Source of the DNA: Candidatus Acetothermia bacterium
Lineage (GTDB): Bacteria > Bipolaricaulota > Bipolaricaulia > RBG-16-55-9
Direction: 5' to 3'
Assembly (NCBI GenBank): GCA_016201405.1
Contig: JACQCZ010000014.1
Span: 170,631 to 234,630 of the forward strand
DNA: 64,000 nt
The notes beneath the pieces were generated by a model. That model was not told where the DNA came from and searched no databases. It worked only from the letters and a program-made list of their open reading frames with translations. Below, one piece after another: positions 8,797 through 17,746 of the stretch. Made by a program: the position numbers and the translations under genes. Each line of letters starts with the position of its first letter. Within the stretch, counting starts at the first letter, position 1.

Positions 8797-9629
8797 ACTC
8801 TCAATTTGAGTCTGTCGCAGAGCTGCCCAAAGAAGCTAAGCAACCCTTTTATGATCTGATGCTTGTGCTCGCAGACAGCAAGCATCTACTCGGCTTACGC
8901 TATGGCGAATGGCTCGGCGCGCCAGCCATTGAAGCCTCAATTTCAGCCGTTTCGATGGCTCAGGATGAGTTCGGCCATGCCCGCCTCTTTTATGGAATTA
9001 TCACCGAGTTTGTGAAACACGGCTCGAAAGCACGGGAAGAGATTGCCAAGCAATATCGCAATATAGAGACTCTGGATCGTGAATTTGAGAGCTGGATGGA
9101 TTTCATAGCAGCCAATCTGCTGGTCGATTTGGCGCTGACAATTCAGATCGAAGCCTTTCAGGATTCCAGCTATCTCCCCATGCGCCGCATGATTGGGAAA
9201 ATTTCCCAAGAAGAGGAGTTTCATCTCCAGCATGCCCATGGCTGGCTCCTGCGCCTCGCACAGGAGAGCGAGAAATCTCGACTTGGGCTTGAGAAATCGA
9301 TCAAGAAGATTTGGATTCCGGTGCTGCACTGGCTCGGAAATCCAGAGAGCAGATCTGAAAAAATTCTGTTAGAAATGGGTCTCCAAAAGCTGGACAGTGA
9401 AGCGCTGAGAAACCGGTTTGTCGAGGTGATCGGGCCACTCGCCGAAGAGGCAGGGCTCGATCTTCCGATCTCCGGAGATGCCGTCACGGGCGAATGGCTG
9501 CTGGCGACTGAGCTATCATGGAAGGGCTGGGATGAGGCCTTTCGGCGCCTTTCAAAGACGGGGCCCGATGCCGCAACCTTTGCCCAGATTGACTGTTTTC
9601 ACACTCATTCGTATCCAGTTGGGAGCTAA
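8793..9629 (+). CDS. paaC: Phenylacetyl-CoA epoxidase subunit C
   Basis: A 278-residue ferritin-like partner of PaaA. In the enterobacterial enzyme PaaC has lost its metal ligands. Here both motifs look intact: Glu39, Glu59-x-x-His62 (in QDEFGH) and a second EEFH motif followed by LQHAHGWLLRL. The identity rests on operon position and on the C-terminal PaaC-type sequence. Its start overlaps the paaB stop (ATGA). The apparently intact di-iron motif is either an ancestral trait or evidence of a second active centre. Confidence 0.88.
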   Translation: MNSQFESVAELPKEAKQPFYDLMLVLADSKHLLGLRYGEWLGAPAIEASISAVSMAQDEFGHARLFYGIITEFVKHGSKAREEIAKQYRNIETLDREFESWMDFIAANLLVDLALTIQIEAFQDSSYLPMRRMIGKISQEEEFHLQHAHGWLLRLAQESEKSRLGLEKSIKKIWIPVLHWLGNPESRSEKILLEMGLQKLDSEALRNRFVEVIGPLAEEAGLDLPISGDAVTGEWLLATELSWKGWDEAFRRLSKTGPDAATFAQIDCFHTHSYPVGS

Positions 9630-9634
9630 TCTCA

Positions 9635-9826
9635 ATGAGCATACAGCCAAGAACAAAACATCTCCCCATCGGAAAGGGCGAGCCGAATGTTCAGTGCCCC
9701 TTCTGCAAAGGGACCGAGACGGAGTTGTATGCACTCTTTGGCTCGATGCTCTCGACGTCGCAATATTACTGCCGAAGATGTAGAGTCGCTTTTGAGCGAA
9801 TGAAGTGGTCCAAGCCAGCAAAATGA
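9635..9826 (+). CDS. PaaD-type zinc-ribbon protein, stand-alone
   Basis: A 63-residue protein matching the C-terminal part of PaaD. It has a CPFC pair (Cys21, Cys24), an FGS turn and a CRRC pair (Cys46, Cys49), followed by an aromatic tail. Canonical PaaD has one more cysteine just after FGST; here that region is FGSMLSTS. The gene lies 5 bases after paaC and 12 bases before tnaA. With the DUF59 gene at 8261 it presumably reconstitutes PaaD in two pieces. Confidence 0.8.
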   Translation: MSIQPRTKHLPIGKGEPNVQCPFCKGTETELYALFGSMLSTSQYYCRRCRVAFERMKWSKPAK

Positions 9827-9838
9827 GAGGCTTCTGCC

Positions 9839-11197
9839 ATGAAGACGATCATCGAGCCCTTCAAGATCAAAGTTGTAGAGCCTATTCGCATGACCACCCG
9901 CGAAGAGCGGGAGATCATTCTTAGAGAAGCAAAATTCAACGTATTTAATATTCACTCCAGCCATGTTTTAATAGATCTGCTCACCGACAGCGGCACCAGT
10001 GCGATGAGCAGCCTGCAGTGGTCGGCCATCATGCGCGGTGATGAGGCGTATGCCGGGGCTGAAAGCTTCTTTCACTTTCAGAGAACGCTGCGCGAACTGA
10101 CGGGTTTTGATCACATCTTGCCCACTCATCAAGGGCGCGCTAGTGAAAGAATCTTGTTTGAGCTGGTCGGCGGCAAAGGGAAAGTGATTCCTAACAACAA
10201 CCATTTTGACACCACGCGTGCCAATGTTGAGCACTCCGGAGCGGAAGCGATTGATCTCGTCATAGACGAAGGCAAAATCCCCTCATCACGCCATCCCTTC
10301 AAAGGCAACATTGACATCAAGAAACTGGTTGCTTTGATTGAGAGAGTTGGGACTGAGCACATTCCCCTCTGCATGGTGACTGTGACGAACAACTCTGGTG
10401 GCGGCCAGCCCGTAAGCCTCGAAAATCTGCGCGCTGTGCGCAAAGTCTGCGATCAGTACCAGATTCCGCTCTTTCTGGATGCCTGCCGCTTTGCAGAAAA
10501 CGCTTATTTTATTAAGCTTCGCGAGCCAGGCTATCAAAATATTTCCGTTAGAAAGATTGTGCATGAAATGTTTGATTTGGCAGATGGAGCCACGATCAGC
10601 GCCAAGAAAGATGGCCTGGTCAATATAGGCGGCGTGCTGCTCCTCCGCGATGAAGAGCTGGCACAGCGAGCCGACGCGCTACTCATACTTACGGAAGGCT
10701 TCGTCACCTATGGCGGGCTCGCAGGACGAGATTTGGAGGCGATGGCTCAAGGGTTTCAGGAAGTCGTCGAAGAGGATTATCTTGAATACCGCATCCGCTC
10801 GACGGCCTATTTGGGCGAGCGGCTCATCAAGATTGGCTATCCTATCGTTGAGCCTCCGGGGGGACACGCCATTTATATTGACGCTGGCCAGCTCTGCCCG
10901 CACATTCCGCCCAAAGAATTTCCGGGCCAAGCACTCGTCTGTGCGCTCTATCGCGCCGGCTGGATTCGAGCCGTTGAGATCGGCACTCTCATGTTTGGCG
11001 GCGAAGGCAAGATAGCTCCCCTCGAGCTTGTTCGCCTGGCCATTCCCCGACGGGTTTATACTCAAAGTCACATCGATTATGTGGTGGAAGTCTGTGAAGA
11101 GCTTTATGATAACCGCAGCCAATTTGCAGGGTTGCGGTTGACGAATAACCCGCCATTTTTGCGCCACTTTACGGCTGCCTTCGCTGAGCTCAACTGA
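9839..11197 (+). CDS. tnaA: Tryptophanase (tyrosine phenol-lyase family)
   Basis: A 452-residue PLP-dependent beta-eliminating lyase. Family motifs are IDLLTDSGT, GDEAYAG, THQGR, the PLP-lysine region SAKKDGLVNIGG (Lys257) and GGLAGRD. Two features favour tryptophanase over tyrosine phenol-lyase: RAVEIG in place of RSMERG, and LRHFTA with histidine near the C-terminus. The reaction gives indole, pyruvate and ammonia. It is the last gene of the paa operon, which points to aromatic amino-acid catabolism. A GAGAGG ribosome-binding site is present. No tnaC-like leader is seen, as expected for an internal operon gene. Confidence 0.85.
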   Translation: MKTIIEPFKIKVVEPIRMTTREEREIILREAKFNVFNIHSSHVLIDLLTDSGTSAMSSLQWSAIMRGDEAYAGAESFFHFQRTLRELTGFDHILPTHQGRASERILFELVGGKGKVIPNNNHFDTTRANVEHSGAEAIDLVIDEGKIPSSRHPFKGNIDIKKLVALIERVGTEHIPLCMVTVTNNSGGGQPVSLENLRAVRKVCDQYQIPLFLDACRFAENAYFIKLREPGYQNISVRKIVHEMFDLADGATISAKKDGLVNIGGVLLLRDEELAQRADALLILTEGFVTYGGLAGRDLEAMAQGFQEVVEEDYLEYRIRSTAYLGERLIKIGYPIVEPPGGHAIYIDAGQLCPHIPPKEFPGQALVCALYRAGWIRAVEIGTLMFGGEGKIAPLELVRLAIPRRVYTQSHIDYVVEVCEELYDNRSQFAGLRLTNNPPFLRHFTAAFAELN

Positions 11198-11203
11198 CAG
11201 GCA

Positions 11204-11231
11204 TGAGACTAGAAATTTGGGGTCAGTCTCA
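11204..11231. terminator. Inverted repeat between convergent tnaA and kbl
   Basis: A perfect 7-bp repeat, TGAGACT / AGTCTCA, with a 14-base spacer overlaps the kbl stop codon and lies 6 bases after the tnaA stop. It could serve as a shared hairpin terminator for the convergent genes. The T-tract is weak on both strands, so the assignment is tentative. Confidence 0.35.
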
Positions 11232-12416
11232 GATCACTTTCAATTCTTTCCCAACTTTCTCGTAGGTCTTGATGCCTTGATCCAGATCGGCTTTGCTGTG
11301 TGAGGCGGAGATCATGGTGCGAATGCGGGCTTTGCCCTGCGGCACCGTTGGATAGCCAATCGCCATGGCAAAGACGCCTTCTTCAAAACATCTCTTGCTA
11401 AATTTCTGAGCGAGCGGCGCTTCCCCAAGCATGACAGGCACGATGGGAGTCGCGCTTCGGCCTGTATTGAAGCCCAATTTTATCAGCTTCGATTTGAAGT
11501 AATGTGTATTCTCCCAGAGCTTTTCCACTTGGGGTGTTGAGCGCTCTAATAGATCGACGCCAGCAATACAGGCAGCTGTGTCTGCGGGTGTCGTGGCGCT
11601 GGAGAACAAGAAGGGCCGTGAGCGCTGATGCAGATAATCAATCAGGACCTTTCTTCCTGCCACATACCCCCCGACCACTCCGAAGGCTTTCGATAGCGTC
11701 CCAATCTCGATGTCAACCCGATTGTGCAACTTGAAATGATCGACAATTCCGCGCCCGCCGCGCCCCAAAACCCCTTCGCCATGCGCATCATCCACCATGA
11801 GCAGGGCGTCGGAAGCTTCACAAACCTCGGTGATTTGGTCGAGCGGAGCGATGTCTCCATCCATCGAAAAGACGCCATCGGTGATGACCAGAATTTTTGA
11901 GTGCTTTTTTGCTTTGGCAGCGTCAAGCTGAACTTTCAGATCGGCCACGTCGCAATGTTTGTAGATGCCGCGATCGGCCTTGCTAAGGCGCACTCCGTCA
12001 ATAACGGAGGCGTGGTTGAGCTCATCGCTGATGATGATGTCGCCCTTGTCCGTAAGCGCTGGAATGACGGCAAGGTTGGCGTTGAAGCCCGATTGGAGCG
12101 CGATCACTGCCTCAACGTTCTTGAATTTGGCCAAGCGCTCTTCCAGTTGGACATGCAGATCGAGAGTTCCGGCAATCGAGCGAACGCCTGCCGGGCCGAC
12201 TCCATATTTGTCGATGGCTGCTGTGGCAGCCCTCTTCAGATCGGGGTGATTGGCCAAATCAAGATAATTGTTGGAGCAGAAATTGAGCACGCGCTTCCCG
12301 TCCACGACGAGCCAGGCTCCCTGTGCCGACTGGATAGTACGAATTGTAATTAAAAGACCTGTCTCTTTGAGCTCTGAAAGATTCTTATCAATAAATGCAA
12401 GCTTCTTTTCGGTCAT
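11229..12416 (-). CDS. kbl: Glycine C-acetyltransferase (2-amino-3-ketobutyrate CoA ligase)
   Basis: A 395-residue alpha-oxoamine synthase that joins glycine and acetyl-CoA in threonine breakdown. Visible features are [14 protein letters not shown], the [13 protein letters not shown] glycine-binding segment, [11 protein letters not shown], and the PLP-lysine motif [18 protein letters not shown]/BioF share this fold, but the overall sequence is Kbl-like. I chose the ATG at 12416, 7 bases after the rpiA stop; a 10-residue longer start would overlap rpiA. No threonine dehydrogenase gene is adjacent. Confidence 0.88.
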   Translation of the reverse strand: MTEKKLAFIDKNLSELKETGLLITIRTIQSAQGAWLVVDGKRVLNFCSNNYLDLANHPDLKRAATAAIDKYGVGPAGVRSIAGTLDLHVQLEERLAKFKNVEAVIALQSGFNANLAVIPALTDKGDIIISDELNHASVIDGVRLSKADRGIYKHCDVADLKVQLDAAKAKKHSKILVITDGVFSMDGDIAPLDQITEVCEASDALLMVDDAHGEGVLGRGGRGIVDHFKLHNRVDIEIGTLSKAFGVVGGYVAGRKVLIDYLHQRSRPFLFSSATTPADTAACIAGVDLLERSTPQVEKLWENTHYFKSKLIKLGFNTGRSATPIVPVMLGEAPLAQKFSKRCFEEGVFAMAIGYPTVPQGKARIRTMISASHSKADLDQGIKTYEKVGKELKVI

Positions 12417-12423
12417 TTGAAGA

Positions 12424-13110
12424 TCACTCTCTTTCCAAGACTTCAACGCTCTTAGCAGACGCGACTACAACTCGATCGGCCATGCCTAAGAATAGCCCGT
12501 GCTCGACCACTCCAGTCAAGTCATTGAGCGCGCGGTCCACTTTTTGTGGGCTGCTGATCCCATTTGCGAATGAGCAATCTAAAATATAATTATTTTGATC
12601 GGTCATAAAAGGCTTCTTATCTCCACCCAATCGCAGTACAGGCGTAAAGCCCAAATTTATCAAGCTGCGCTGAACCTGAGTCCAGCCAAATGGCAAGACC
12701 TCCACGGGTAGTGCAAGGCCGGTGCCAAGGCGATCCACTCGCTTTGAGTCATCAATAATAATGATGAGCTGGCGGCTCGCTCTGGCCACTGTCTTCTCGC
12801 GGGTGAGCGCTCCGCCATGCCCTTTGATGAGATTGAGCCTTGGATCAACTTCGTCGGCGCCGTCAATGGTGAGGTCTATCGACTCAACCTCATCCAGAGT
12901 GGCCAGTGGAATTTTGAGTCTCTTTGCATATTCTTGCGTGCGGAGCGAAGTTGGCACACCAACTAGATTTTTGAATTGGCCGCTTTGAATACCCAGCGAA
13001 AGCCTGTCCAAGAACTTTTCTGCCGTTGAGCCCGTGCCTAGCCCAAGGGCTTTGACTTCATTGGTCACATACCGAAGGGCTCGCTCGGCGGCCAGAGCTT
13101 TAAGATCCAT
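12424..13110 (-). CDS. rpiA: Ribose-5-phosphate isomerase A
   Basis: A 228-residue isomerase of the pentose phosphate pathway. Motifs are GLGTGSTA near residue 23, [24 protein letters not shown] and [11 protein letters not shown], which contain the catalytic Asp, Glu and Lys residues of RpiA. The ATG at 13110 overlaps the pckA stop by 11 bases, so I prefer it to the longer start at 13134. It is the middle gene of a pckA-rpiA-kbl operon. Confidence 0.93.
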   Translation of the reverse strand: MDLKALAAERALRYVTNEVKALGLGTGSTAEKFLDRLSLGIQSGQFKNLVGVPTSLRTQEYAKRLKIPLATLDEVESIDLTIDGADEVDPRLNLIKGHGGALTREKTVARASRQLIIIIDDSKRVDRLGTGLALPVEVLPFGWTQVQRSLINLGFTPVLRLGGDKKPFMTDQNNYILDCSFANGISSPQKVDRALNDLTGVVEHGLFLGMADRVVVASAKSVEVLERE

Positions 13111-14638
13111 GAAACTTTTTGATCTCAGCCTCAAACTGCTCTCTCAGAACAATGGCCTGTTTGTCGTATTCTTTTGGATTGGCCCACGCCTTGCGCGGAT
13201 CAAGCGACGCGCTCACGCCCGCGCATTGACTTGGCACCTGCAACCCAAAGATCGGCTCTTTCTGAAATGATGCACGCTCCAGAGTGCCATCAATTGCCGC
13301 GCTCACGAGCGCTCTTGTCTCTTTGAGAGGCATGCGCTTGCCGACTCCTGCGGGCCCACCCGTGATGCCCGTATTGAGCAGCCAGACTTGAGCTTCGCTC
13401 TGATCAAGCCTCTGCCCAAGCATTCTTCCGTACTCGCTGGCCCGACGCGGCAAGAAGGGAGAGCCGAAACAGGTGCTGTAGGTCGCCTCTGGCTTTGTAA
13501 GGCCGCGCTCTGTCCCTGCCACTTTGGCGGTGTAGCCCAGCAAAAAATAGAAGATCGCTTGCTCCCGCGTGAGACGGGCGATAGGAGGCAGAACGCCAAA
13601 TGCATCATAGGTCAAAAAGAAGAGAGTCTTGGGGATTCCACCGACGCCCTCTGGAGTGACTAGATCAAGACTCTCAATGGGGTAGGCCGAGCGAGTGTTT
13701 TCAGTAATCGAATCATTGAAGAAATCGAGCTCTCTTGTCGCTGGGTCAAGCACAACATTCTCCAGCAGCGAGCCAAACCCAACTGACGCTCGATAGATCT
13801 CAGGCTCCGTCTCTGACTTGAGACCAATCGCTTTGGCGTAGCATCCGCCTTCAAAATTGAAGACCCCATTGTCAAACCAACCATGCTCGTCATCCCCGAT
13901 CAGCTTTCGATTGGGGTCTGCTGAAAGGGTCGTCTTGCCCGTCCCGGAGAGTCCGAAGAAGAGCGCAACATCGCCACTCTTGCCCGCGTTGGCCGAGCAG
14001 TGCATCGGAAAGACCTTCTCATCGGGCAAGAGAAAATTGAGCATGGAGAAGATGCACTTCTTCATCTCACCTGCATACTCCGTCCCACCAATGAGCACCA
14101 GGCGCTTTTGGATATTCAGAACGATAAATACACCCGTCTGTGTGCCGTGTCTTTGGGGATCGGCCATAAAACGTGGGGCATAGATCACAGTAAAACCAGA
14201 TTTATTACTAGATTTCCGGTCTTCTTTGGGAGCGATGAAAAGATTTCGCGCAAAGAGGCTGTGCCAGGCAAACTCGGCGATCACGCGCACAGGGCGCTGA
14301 AAGTCCGGATGAGCACAGACCAGCAGATCTTGTACAAAAAGCTCTTGTTTAGAGATGTAATTGATTACGTCGTGATAAAGCTGATCAAAGGCACGGGGCT
14401 CGAGAGGCTTGTTGACCGAGCCCCAGTCAATTTTGGCTTCAGTCGCTGGCTCACGCACAATGAAGCGGTCTTTGGGAGAGCGTCCTGTATATTCCCCGGT
14501 AAGAACGACTAGCGCACCCTTGCGTGCCAGTTTGCCTTCGCCTCTTCGTATCGCCTCTTCGTATAGAGTTGCTTCCGGGTAGTCCCAGTAAACGCTCTTT
14601 TGCGGCTGAATCCCAAGTGATGCGAGATCTCTATCCAT
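13100..14638 (-). CDS. pckA: Phosphoenolpyruvate carboxykinase (ATP)
   Basis: A 512-residue enzyme converting oxaloacetate and ATP to PEP, the first committed step of gluconeogenesis. The phosphate loop GLSGTGKTT is at residues 229-237, followed by LIGDDEHGW (metal site) and the NFEGGCYAK motif. RSPKDRF near residue 53 is the oxaloacetate-binding arginine motif. The length is slightly below the usual 530-540. A clear GGGAGG Shine-Dalgarno precedes the ATG. It leads the operon with rpiA and kbl. Confidence 0.95.
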   Translation of the reverse strand: MDRDLASLGIQPQKSVYWDYPEATLYEEAIRRGEGKLARKGALVVLTGEYTGRSPKDRFIVREPATEAKIDWGSVNKPLEPRAFDQLYHDVINYISKQELFVQDLLVCAHPDFQRPVRVIAEFAWHSLFARNLFIAPKEDRKSSNKSGFTVIYAPRFMADPQRHGTQTGVFIVLNIQKRLVLIGGTEYAGEMKKCIFSMLNFLLPDEKVFPMHCSANAGKSGDVALFFGLSGTGKTTLSADPNRKLIGDDEHGWFDNGVFNFEGGCYAKAIGLKSETEPEIYRASVGFGSLLENVVLDPATRELDFFNDSITENTRSAYPIESLDLVTPEGVGGIPKTLFFLTYDAFGVLPPIARLTREQAIFYFLLGYTAKVAGTERGLTKPEATYSTCFGSPFLPRRASEYGRMLGQRLDQSEAQVWLLNTGITGGPAGVGKRMPLKETRALVSAAIDGTLERASFQKEPIFGLQVPSQCAGVSASLDPRKAWANPKEYDKQAIVLREQFEAEIKKFHGS

Positions 14639-14664
14639 AACCTCCCACCAAATTCCTCTTTTTT

Positions 14665-14704
14665 AAAAAATGCCCCCTCTCGCGCTTCCACCGAGGCGGG
14701 GGGT
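14665..14704 (-). terminator. Rho-independent terminator of htrA
   Basis: Read on the minus strand, a C-rich arm (CCCCCGCCTC) pairs with GAGAGGGGG across an 11-base loop and is followed by CATTTTTT. It lies just after the htrA stop and before pckA, so it separates the two minus-strand units. Confidence 0.8.
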
Positions 14705-14712
14705 GTGTGATG

Positions 14713-15876
14713 TTACGCGTTAAGCGGGTTGACTGCAAGAACTACGGGGACTGTGAATTCTTGGTTGTTGCGCATGACCGTCAATTGGACAGTCTCGCCG
14801 ACGCGTTTCTTCGTCTCCAGGTAGTAAATGAGGGCATCGTAGCTCTGGAGCCGCGCGCCATCCACCCCCGTGATGATATCGGCACCGACAGGGAAGCTTG
14901 TGTTTCCAAACCGGAGAAAGCGAATCGCCCCATGCAACCCGGCGCGGTCCAGAGGACCTCCCTGATAAATAGACCAGAGCAGAACGCCATGATCTATGCC
15001 CATCGCGAGCCCCGCATTGTCAAATTGCTTGCTGATCTCCGGTGTTAGAGTATCTGCATTCTCAATTCCAAGCCAGGGGTGCTCATAATGGCCATATTTA
15101 ATGAGAGAGGGCGCGACACGCACTACAGTCTCAACTGGAATGGCAAAGCTGACTCCGACGGAGCCACCACTTGGGGAGACGATGGCTGTGTTGACACCAA
15201 TGACCCGCCCGCCCGAATCGAGCAGTGGGCCGCCCGAGTTGCCGGGGTTGATCGCTGCGTCCGTCTGGATGATGTTGTACATCTTCTGCCCGCTGCTGTC
15301 TTCCAGTGTGCGGTTGAGCGCACTGACCACTCCCGTGGTGATCGTCTGCTGCAGCCCGAAGGGGTTTCCAATGGCGATGACCGACTGGCCTGGCTTCAGG
15401 GTCGATGAGCTGCCCAGCACCAGCGGCTTCAGCTTCTCAGAAGAGATGCTCACTTTGAGCACCGCCAAGTCGACTGTGGGATCGGTCCCAATCACTTTCG
15501 CCTGAACTACAGACTTGTCATAGAAGGTGACCCAAATTTGGCGCGCCCCGTCAATGACGTGGTTGTTGGTAATAATGTCGCCCTGCTTATCAATCACAAA
15601 GCCAGAGCCGCTTCCCTCTTGCTCAACCGGGCTGGTGAAGAAATCTTGCGTCACAAACGAGGTGCTGATATTGACCACGGAGGGGCTGAATTTTTCATAT
15701 AAATCAACAACAAGCTCTTCCTTGGGCGTCATCTTCAAAGGTGAATTGTCCTGCATCAAGCCATTGGACTGAGTGAAAGCTGAAAAATCTCCCCCGCCCG
15801 TCTGATGCACGGACCACCAGACGAAGCCGCCAAGCGCTAGAAACGTCACAATCAGCAGAATTCGAAATCTCTTCAT
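14713..15876 (-). CDS. htrA: HtrA/DegP-type periplasmic serine protease
   Basis: A 387-residue S1C protease. An N-terminal membrane segment or signal anchor (about residues 4-24) exports it. The catalytic triad is His106 (NNHVIDG), Asp136 (TVDLAVLK) and Ser214 (GNSGGPL). A single PDZ domain follows at about residues 270-380, as in DegS/HtrA1-type proteins. A GGGAGG sits 13 bases before this ATG, which is rather far; an in-frame ATG at 15897 is the alternative start. It is divergent from the acyl-CoA synthetase across a 117-base region with two inverted repeats. Confidence 0.92.
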   Translation of the reverse strand: MKRFRILLIVTFLALGGFVWWSVHQTGGGDFSAFTQSNGLMQDNSPLKMTPKEELVVDLYEKFSPSVVNISTSFVTQDFFTSPVEQEGSGSGFVIDKQGDIITNNHVIDGARQIWVTFYDKSVVQAKVIGTDPTVDLAVLKVSISSEKLKPLVLGSSSTLKPGQSVIAIGNPFGLQQTITTGVVSALNRTLEDSSGQKMYNIIQTDAAINPGNSGGPLLDSGGRVIGVNTAIVSPSGGSVGVSFAIPVETVVRVAPSLIKYGHYEHPWLGIENADTLTPEISKQFDNAGLAMGIDHGVLLWSIYQGGPLDRAGLHGAIRFLRFGNTSFPVGADIITGVDGARLQSYDALIYYLETKKRVGETVQLTVMRNNQEFTVPVVLAVNPLNA

Positions 15877-15934
15877 AATGCCAATCCATCCTCCCATCGG
15901 AGCGGACCCGATTGACCCATTGCAAATGATCCCA

Positions 15935-15984
15935 CTACAATCAGTAGAGTCATTGTAGGACGATAGTATCCCCTTTTCGATACT
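15935..15984. promoter_or_regulatory. Two inverted repeats in the htrA / acyl-CoA synthetase divergent region
   Basis: CTACAAT / ATTGTAG (15935-15958, 10-base spacer) and AGTATC / GATACT (15965-15984, 8-base spacer) are both perfect. They occupy the short gap between two divergent genes and are candidate operators. Which regulator binds is unknown. Confidence 0.45.
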
Positions 15985-16014
15985 CCCAATTCAAGTCCTG
16001 GGGATAGCGGAGGC

Positions 16015-17643
16015 ATGATGCAGGGTTTGATGATGGATTATCCGCTCACTCTCACGCATTTTCTGGAGCGGGCCCAGAGGCTCTATGCCCAGAAAGAGAT
16101 CGTCTCCAAGACGCCTGTTGGCATCCACCGCTATACCTATGGCGATCTTTACGCCAGAGTCTGCCGTCTGGCCAATGTTCTACACAAGCTGGGAATCCGC
16201 AAAGGGGACAGAGTAGCCACATTTGCCTGGAATTCTTACCGACATCTGGAGCTCTACCTGGCAATCCCGTGCGTCGGGGCCGTTCTTCATACGATAAATA
16301 TTCGGTTATTTCCACAACAGATCGCGTATATCTTCAATCATGCCGAAGACAAAGCCTGCTTTGTCGACGAGAGTCTGTTGCCCTTGCTTGAGCCAATCAA
16401 AGGCCAGCTAAAGAGTGTCAAGAATTTCGTCGTGATGAGTGATAAGCCAGCATTCCATACGGGGCTTTCGCCTGCATCTGACTATGAGATGCTACTCCAA
16501 CAGGCGCCTGCTCACTATGATTTTCCTCAACTGGACGAACAGCAGGCCGCAGGAATCTGCTACACCTCTGGCACAACCGGCGAGCCGAAAGGAGTTCTCT
16601 ATTCCCACCGTGCTCTGGTCCTTCACACTCTCGTGCAATGCCTGGCCGATTCCTTTGGAATCTGTGAGCGCGACGTTGTGCTGCCTGCTGTCCCGATGTT
16701 TCACGCCAACGCATGGGGTCTCACGCTATCATGCACCATGCTGGGTGCGAAGCAGGTCTTTACAGGACCTTTTCTTCAGCCCCGAGATATTGCCCAGTTG
16801 ATTCAGGATGAGAGAGTGACTCTGGCTGCAGGTGTACCAACCATCTGGATCGGGTTGTATCAGCTTTTGAAGAAAGAGAAATTTGACATCTCAAGCCTGC
16901 GGACGATGCCTGTGGGCGGCTCTGCCATGCCGCAGAGTCTAATTGAAGCCTATCAGAAAGATTTTAACATCCCGATCGCCCATTCCTGGGGAATGACAGA
17001 GTTGTCACCCGTTGGCACGGTATCGAAGCCCAAGAGTTATCTGGAAAATATTCCCGAAGCAGAATATTTCAAGCTTCGCGCCAAACAGGGAATTCCTGTC
17101 CCTTTTGTAGAGATTCGTGGAATGGATGAAGGCGGAAACGAGATCCCATGGGATGGCGTAACAATAGGGGAGCTGCAAGTGCGCGGTCCCTGGGTCGTGA
17201 GCGGCTACTACAACGACCCGCGCTCACCTGACTCTTTTCAAGATGGCTGGTTCCGCACCGGAGATGTTGTCGTGATCGATAAAGAGGGCTACATCCAGAT
17301 TGTAGACCGCACCAAAGATGTGGTGAAGAGCGGAGGCGAATGGATTTCCAGTGTAGATCTGGAGAATGCGATCATGGCTCATCCAAAAGTCTTGGAGGCG
17401 GCTGTAATTGGAGTGGCCCATCCCAAGTGGTCTGAGCGGCCATTAGCCTGTGTTGTGCCAACAGAGGATGCAAAGGGCTCTATTACAAGAGACGAGATTA
17501 TAGAGTTTCTTAGCGATAAAGTGGCCAAGTGGTGGCTGCCTGATGATATTGTAATTCTAGAGGCCATCCCACGAACGAGTGTGGGCAAATTTGACAAGAA
17601 GACCTTGCGGCACCAGTTTCGGGATCATCAGTGGCCTGAATAG
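16015..17643 (+). CDS. Acyl-CoA synthetase (AMP-forming, medium/long-chain type)
   Basis: A 542-residue adenylate-forming enzyme that activates a carboxylic acid with ATP and CoA. The AMP-binding P-loop is YTSGTTGEPKGV near residue 185, followed by the WGMTE motif, GWFRTGD and the C-terminal DRTKDVVKSGGEW hinge with the catalytic-lysine region near the end (TSVGKFDKK). The closest type is the fatty-acid / methylthiopropionate ligase group; phenylacetate-CoA ligases differ, so it is unlikely to be PaaK. Three ATGs follow GCGGAGGC; 16018 has slightly better spacing than 16015. Confidence 0.85.
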   Translation: MMQGLMMDYPLTLTHFLERAQRLYAQKEIVSKTPVGIHRYTYGDLYARVCRLANVLHKLGIRKGDRVATFAWNSYRHLELYLAIPCVGAVLHTINIRLFPQQIAYIFNHAEDKACFVDESLLPLLEPIKGQLKSVKNFVVMSDKPAFHTGLSPASDYEMLLQQAPAHYDFPQLDEQQAAGICYTSGTTGEPKGVLYSHRALVLHTLVQCLADSFGICERDVVLPAVPMFHANAWGLTLSCTMLGAKQVFTGPFLQPRDIAQLIQDERVTLAAGVPTIWIGLYQLLKKEKFDISSLRTMPVGGSAMPQSLIEAYQKDFNIPIAHSWGMTELSPVGTVSKPKSYLENIPEAEYFKLRAKQGIPVPFVEIRGMDEGGNEIPWDGVTIGELQVRGPWVVSGYYNDPRSPDSFQDGWFRTGDVVVIDKEGYIQIVDRTKDVVKSGGEWISSVDLENAIMAHPKVLEAAVIGVAHPKWSERPLACVVPTEDAKGSITRDEIIEFLSDKVAKWWLPDDIVILEAIPRTSVGKFDKKTLRHQFRDHQWPE

Positions 17644-17746
17644 GTCAGAGGCATATTCTGATCTTCTCATTTCTGACAAATATCAACGCAAGAACTTTTC
17701 TCCACTAGACGCAATGAGCATTTGATTGTCAGTTAGTCCTCATTCT

